Below, piece by piece: positions 62,134 through 64,000 of a stretch of DNA of 64,000 bases; positions within the stretch are counted from its first letter, which is position 1, and the number at the start of each line of letters is the position of its first letter. Source of the DNA: Lachnospiraceae bacterium (lineage in GTDB: Bacteria; Bacillota; Clostridia; Lachnospirales; Lachnospiraceae); NCBI GenBank assembly GCA_009774175.1, contig VSNG01000006.1, forward strand, positions 62,001 to 126,000. The letters run 5' to 3'. The notes under the pieces are model-generated. The model had not been told where the DNA came from and ran no database searches. It saw only the letters and a list, made by a program, of their open reading frames with translations. The translations under genes and the position numbers were made by a program.

Positions 62134-63213
62134 TTATTCTGCAATTCTCCCATTTTCTATCTTAAAAACCTTATCAATTTCGAATCTGTTGTTTACAAAC
62201 TCATCAAGTCCCGTACAGGTAATAATCGTCTGTATATCTCCGATTGTACTTAACAGATAATTTTGTCTGTTACTGTCAAGTTCAGATAATACATCATCCA
62301 AAAGCAGAACCGGATTTTCTTTTGTAAGCTTTTTAACAAGCTCTATTTCTGATAATTTTAAAGACAAAGCCGCTGTTCTCTGCTGACCCTGAGAGCCGAA
62401 TTTTCTGATATCAATGTCTCCCACCATAAAGGAAAAATCATCTCTGTGAGGACCGACCGTAGTCTGCTTTAACTTAACGTCCTTTTCCTGACAAGATAAA
62501 AGAGCCTTTTCATAATCTTCAATCAGCACGTCGGGTTCATATTTTATAACAAGCTCTTCTTTATCTCCCGACAGTAATTTATGAATATCGTAAATAATTT
62601 CATTTAACTGTTGTACGAAAAGTTTTCTTCTCTCTATTATTTTACTTCCAAAAGAGACAAGCTGAGAATCCCAGATATTTAAGGTATCCCTCAAAGAAGG
62701 ATTAAAATACATATCCTTTAAGAGCTTATTTCTCTGATTTACTATCTTGTTATAATGATTCAGATTGTAAATATAAAACGAATCAAGCTGACAAAGCTCC
62801 ATATCTACAAATCTTCTTCTTTCCGCAGGCCCGTTCTTAATAATAGAAAGATCCTCCGGCGAAAAAAATACTACGTTTAACAGTCCAAGAAGCTCGGCAG
62901 CTTTTTTAATCTTCTGTCCGTCAATGGCAATTCCCTTTGTCTTATTTTTACGAAGATGCATATCCACCCGAATCTCATCTTCTTCTTTTTCAAGATAAGT
63001 TCTAATATGAGCTTCCTCTTTATTAAAATGAATAATATCCTTATCTTTACTTCCTTTGTGAGATTTGGTTGTGGCGGAAAGAAAAATTGCTTCTAAAATA
63101 TTTGTCTTTCCCTGAGCGTTATCTCCATATAAAATATTAGTTCCCTTACTAAAATCAATATGTAAAGAATCGTAATTTCTAAAATCCGCCAATTCCAACG
63201 ATTTAATTATCAT
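62134..63213 (-). CDS. recF: RecF recombination/gap-repair protein
   Basis: 359 residues from MIIKSLELADFRNYD (GAGG five bases upstream; a longer frame to 63240 overlaps the S4 gene). SMC-like ATPase: Walker A GDNAQGKTN, signature KFGSQGQQRTAALSLKL, Walker B PVLLLDDVLSELD. Loads RecA on gapped DNA. Seven bp after the S4 gene. Confidence 0.97.
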   Translation of the reverse strand: MIIKSLELADFRNYDSLHIDFSKGTNILYGDNAQGKTNILEAIFLSATTKSHKGSKDKDIIHFNKEEAHIRTYLEKEEDEIRVDMHLRKNKTKGIAIDGQKIKKAAELLGLLNVVFFSPEDLSIIKNGPAERRRFVDMELCQLDSFYIYNLNHYNKIVNQRNKLLKDMYFNPSLRDTLNIWDSQLVSFGSKIIERRKLFVQQLNEIIYDIHKLLSGDKEELVIKYEPDVLIEDYEKALLSCQEKDVKLKQTTVGPHRDDFSFMVGDIDIRKFGSQGQQRTAALSLKLSEIELVKKLTKENPVLLLDDVLSELDSNRQNYLLSTIGDIQTIITCTGLDEFVNNRFEIDKVFKIENGRIAE

Positions 63214-63220
63214 TTTTGCC

Positions 63221-63448
63221 TCATCTGCCGGGTTTTTCAATCAGTTCTACTTTAATTTGCTGTCCATTAAACTCAATGATATCTCCGGGACGTATTTTTT
63301 TACCGCGCTGTACTTCCACTTCCCCGTTTACTTTTACAAATCCTTCCTGTATTTCCATTTTTGCATCTACGCCTGATTCTACCATCCCGGCCAGCTTCAA
63401 GGCCTGGCCAAGCTTAATAAAATCATCCCTGATTCTTATTATTTCCAT
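63221..63448 (-). CDS. yaaA: S4-domain RNA-binding protein (YaaA type)
   Basis: 75 residues from MEIIRIRDDF; the frame goes five codons further to a TTG at 63463 that sits only 3 bp from a GGAG. Small S4 domain (KLGQALKLAGMVESGVDA, KVNGEVEVQRGKKIRPGD). Conserved between dnaN and recF in Firmicutes; probably binds structured RNA. The choice of start is uncertain by a few codons. Confidence 0.88.
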   Translation of the reverse strand: MEIIRIRDDFIKLGQALKLAGMVESGVDAKMEIQEGFVKVNGEVEVQRGKKIRPGDIIEFNGQQIKVELIEKPGR

Positions 63449-63463
63449 TTTTTTTATTTCCAA

Positions 63464-64000
63464 TCACTCCACATTAATAAAATTCACCGGAAGAATCATA
63501 TAAATATAATTTTCCTTTTCATCTTTAATAAAGCAGGGAGCCTTCGGATTTACCATATAAATTAAAATTTCCTCATCCTCAATTACACGAAGAGCGTCAA
63601 TTAAGAACTTTGGATTAAATCCGATCTTTAAATCCTTTCCTTCTTTTTCAATATCAATGTCTTCATCCATGCTTCCTACGGTAGAATTCATCTTAAGCTG
63701 CATGGAACCGTCCCTTACGTCAATAATAACAGGTTTTTTATCTCCCTCTTTTACAAGGAGGGTAGCTCTGTCAATACAGTCAAGAAGTTCCTTTTTGTTC
63801 ATTTTAATCTTTGTCTCATAATCGCTGGAAAGCATCTGATCTATCTTAAAATACTCTCCCTCAATTAATCTGGAAACGACGACTGTATTATTAAACTCAA
63901 ACAAAATATGTTTATCGGTAAAGAAAATATTAACGTCTTTATCCATATCCCCGGAAACGATTTTACTAACTTCACTCAATGTTTTTCCGGGAACAACCAC
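63464..64000 (-). CDS. dnaN: DNA polymerase III beta clamp, C-terminal part (cut by window edge)
   Basis: 178 codons, open at the right edge, so the N-terminal half is outside the window. Ends with the family-typical IYMILPVNF. The LIEGEYFKIDQML segment fits domain 2 of the sliding clamp, and MVNPKAPCFIKD lies near the end of domain 3. Position before the S4 gene and recF indicates dnaA and oriC lie just beyond the right edge. Confidence 0.95.
   Translation of the reverse strand: MVVPGKTLSEVSKIVSGDMDKDVNIFFTDKHILFEFNNTVVVSRLIEGEYFKIDQMLSSDYETKIKMNKKELLDCIDRATLLVKEGDKKPVIIDVRDGSMQLKMNSTVGSMDEDIDIEKEGKDLKIGFNPKFLIDALRVIEDEEILIYMVNPKAPCFIKDEKENYIYMILPVNFINVE

Noticed and set aside
1..64000. tRNA, rRNA, insertion sequences, prophage or riboswitches
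   Set aside because: No conserved T-loop patterns in gaps, no transposase or integrase frames, and no intergenic space large enough for common riboswitches with recognisable cores.

Overview
The window is a chromosomal segment of a Gram-positive, anaerobic, gut-type Clostridia bacterium, most likely a Lachnospiraceae member. The evidence is: the order dnaN-S4 protein-recF-gyrB-gyrA at the right end, which is the usual neighbourhood of the replication origin; strong AGGAGG ribosome binding sites; YesMN/LplABC-type sugar import; LytTR/GHKL two-component systems; a rubredoxin-flavoprotein fusion; and an Fe-S aldo/keto reductase. I see no tRNA, rRNA, CRISPR array, prophage or insertion sequence. 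No gene-free stretch exceeds about 300 bases.

Left part (1-15.6 kb, mostly minus strand): the N-terminal 829 codons of a large surface protein with an acidic tandem repeat, endonuclease IV (nfo), a DUF1848 protein, a HTH regulator with a strict five-residue glycine repeat, a stand-alone P-loop ATPase with an iterated upstream DNA motif, an S66 peptidase, and two half-size ABC exporters that probably pair. A LytTR response regulator and a kinase without membrane segments are divergent from the exporters, and a duplicated 11-bp element with a 21-bp period lies between the two promoters. Next comes a BlaI/M56-peptidase pair with two palindromic operators.

15.7-25.7 kb: a xylo-oligosaccharide locus, all minus strand: GH43, YesM kinase, YesN regulator, solute-binding lipoprotein, two permeases and a GH8 reducing-end xylanase. 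It is punctuated by hairpins after the regulator, after the binding protein and before GH8.

25.8-29.5 kb: pgi, murG, a TSCPD protein and an unknown membrane protein.

29.7-40 kb: a seven-gene minus-strand cluster that looks like an undescribed surface-glycan or lipid-linked sugar pathway: class II aldolase, tandem nucleotidyltransferase, a GT-C membrane glycosyltransferase fused to a phosphoribulokinase/uridine-kinase-like domain, HAD phosphatase, GT2, a GDPD-like protein and a PMT-type GT-C enzyme. A GH125 mannosidase lies upstream. This is the strongest candidate for a new system.

40-48.6 kb: an MBOAT acyltransferase with an SGNH-like partner and a divergent lipoprotein (surface O-acylation), exonuclease III, MgtC-like protein, a second LytTR/GHKL system and a FlxA-like coiled-coil protein.

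48.7-57.6 kb: SDR and Fe-S aldo/keto reductase, divergent from a DUF2975/YozG-like/DUF4173 set across two identical 12-bp palindromes centred 21 bp apart; then MATE, rubredoxin fusion, a HTH-membrane protein and a metallophosphoesterase.

57.6-64 kb: gyrA, gyrB, recF, S4 protein and dnaN (truncated by the window edge).
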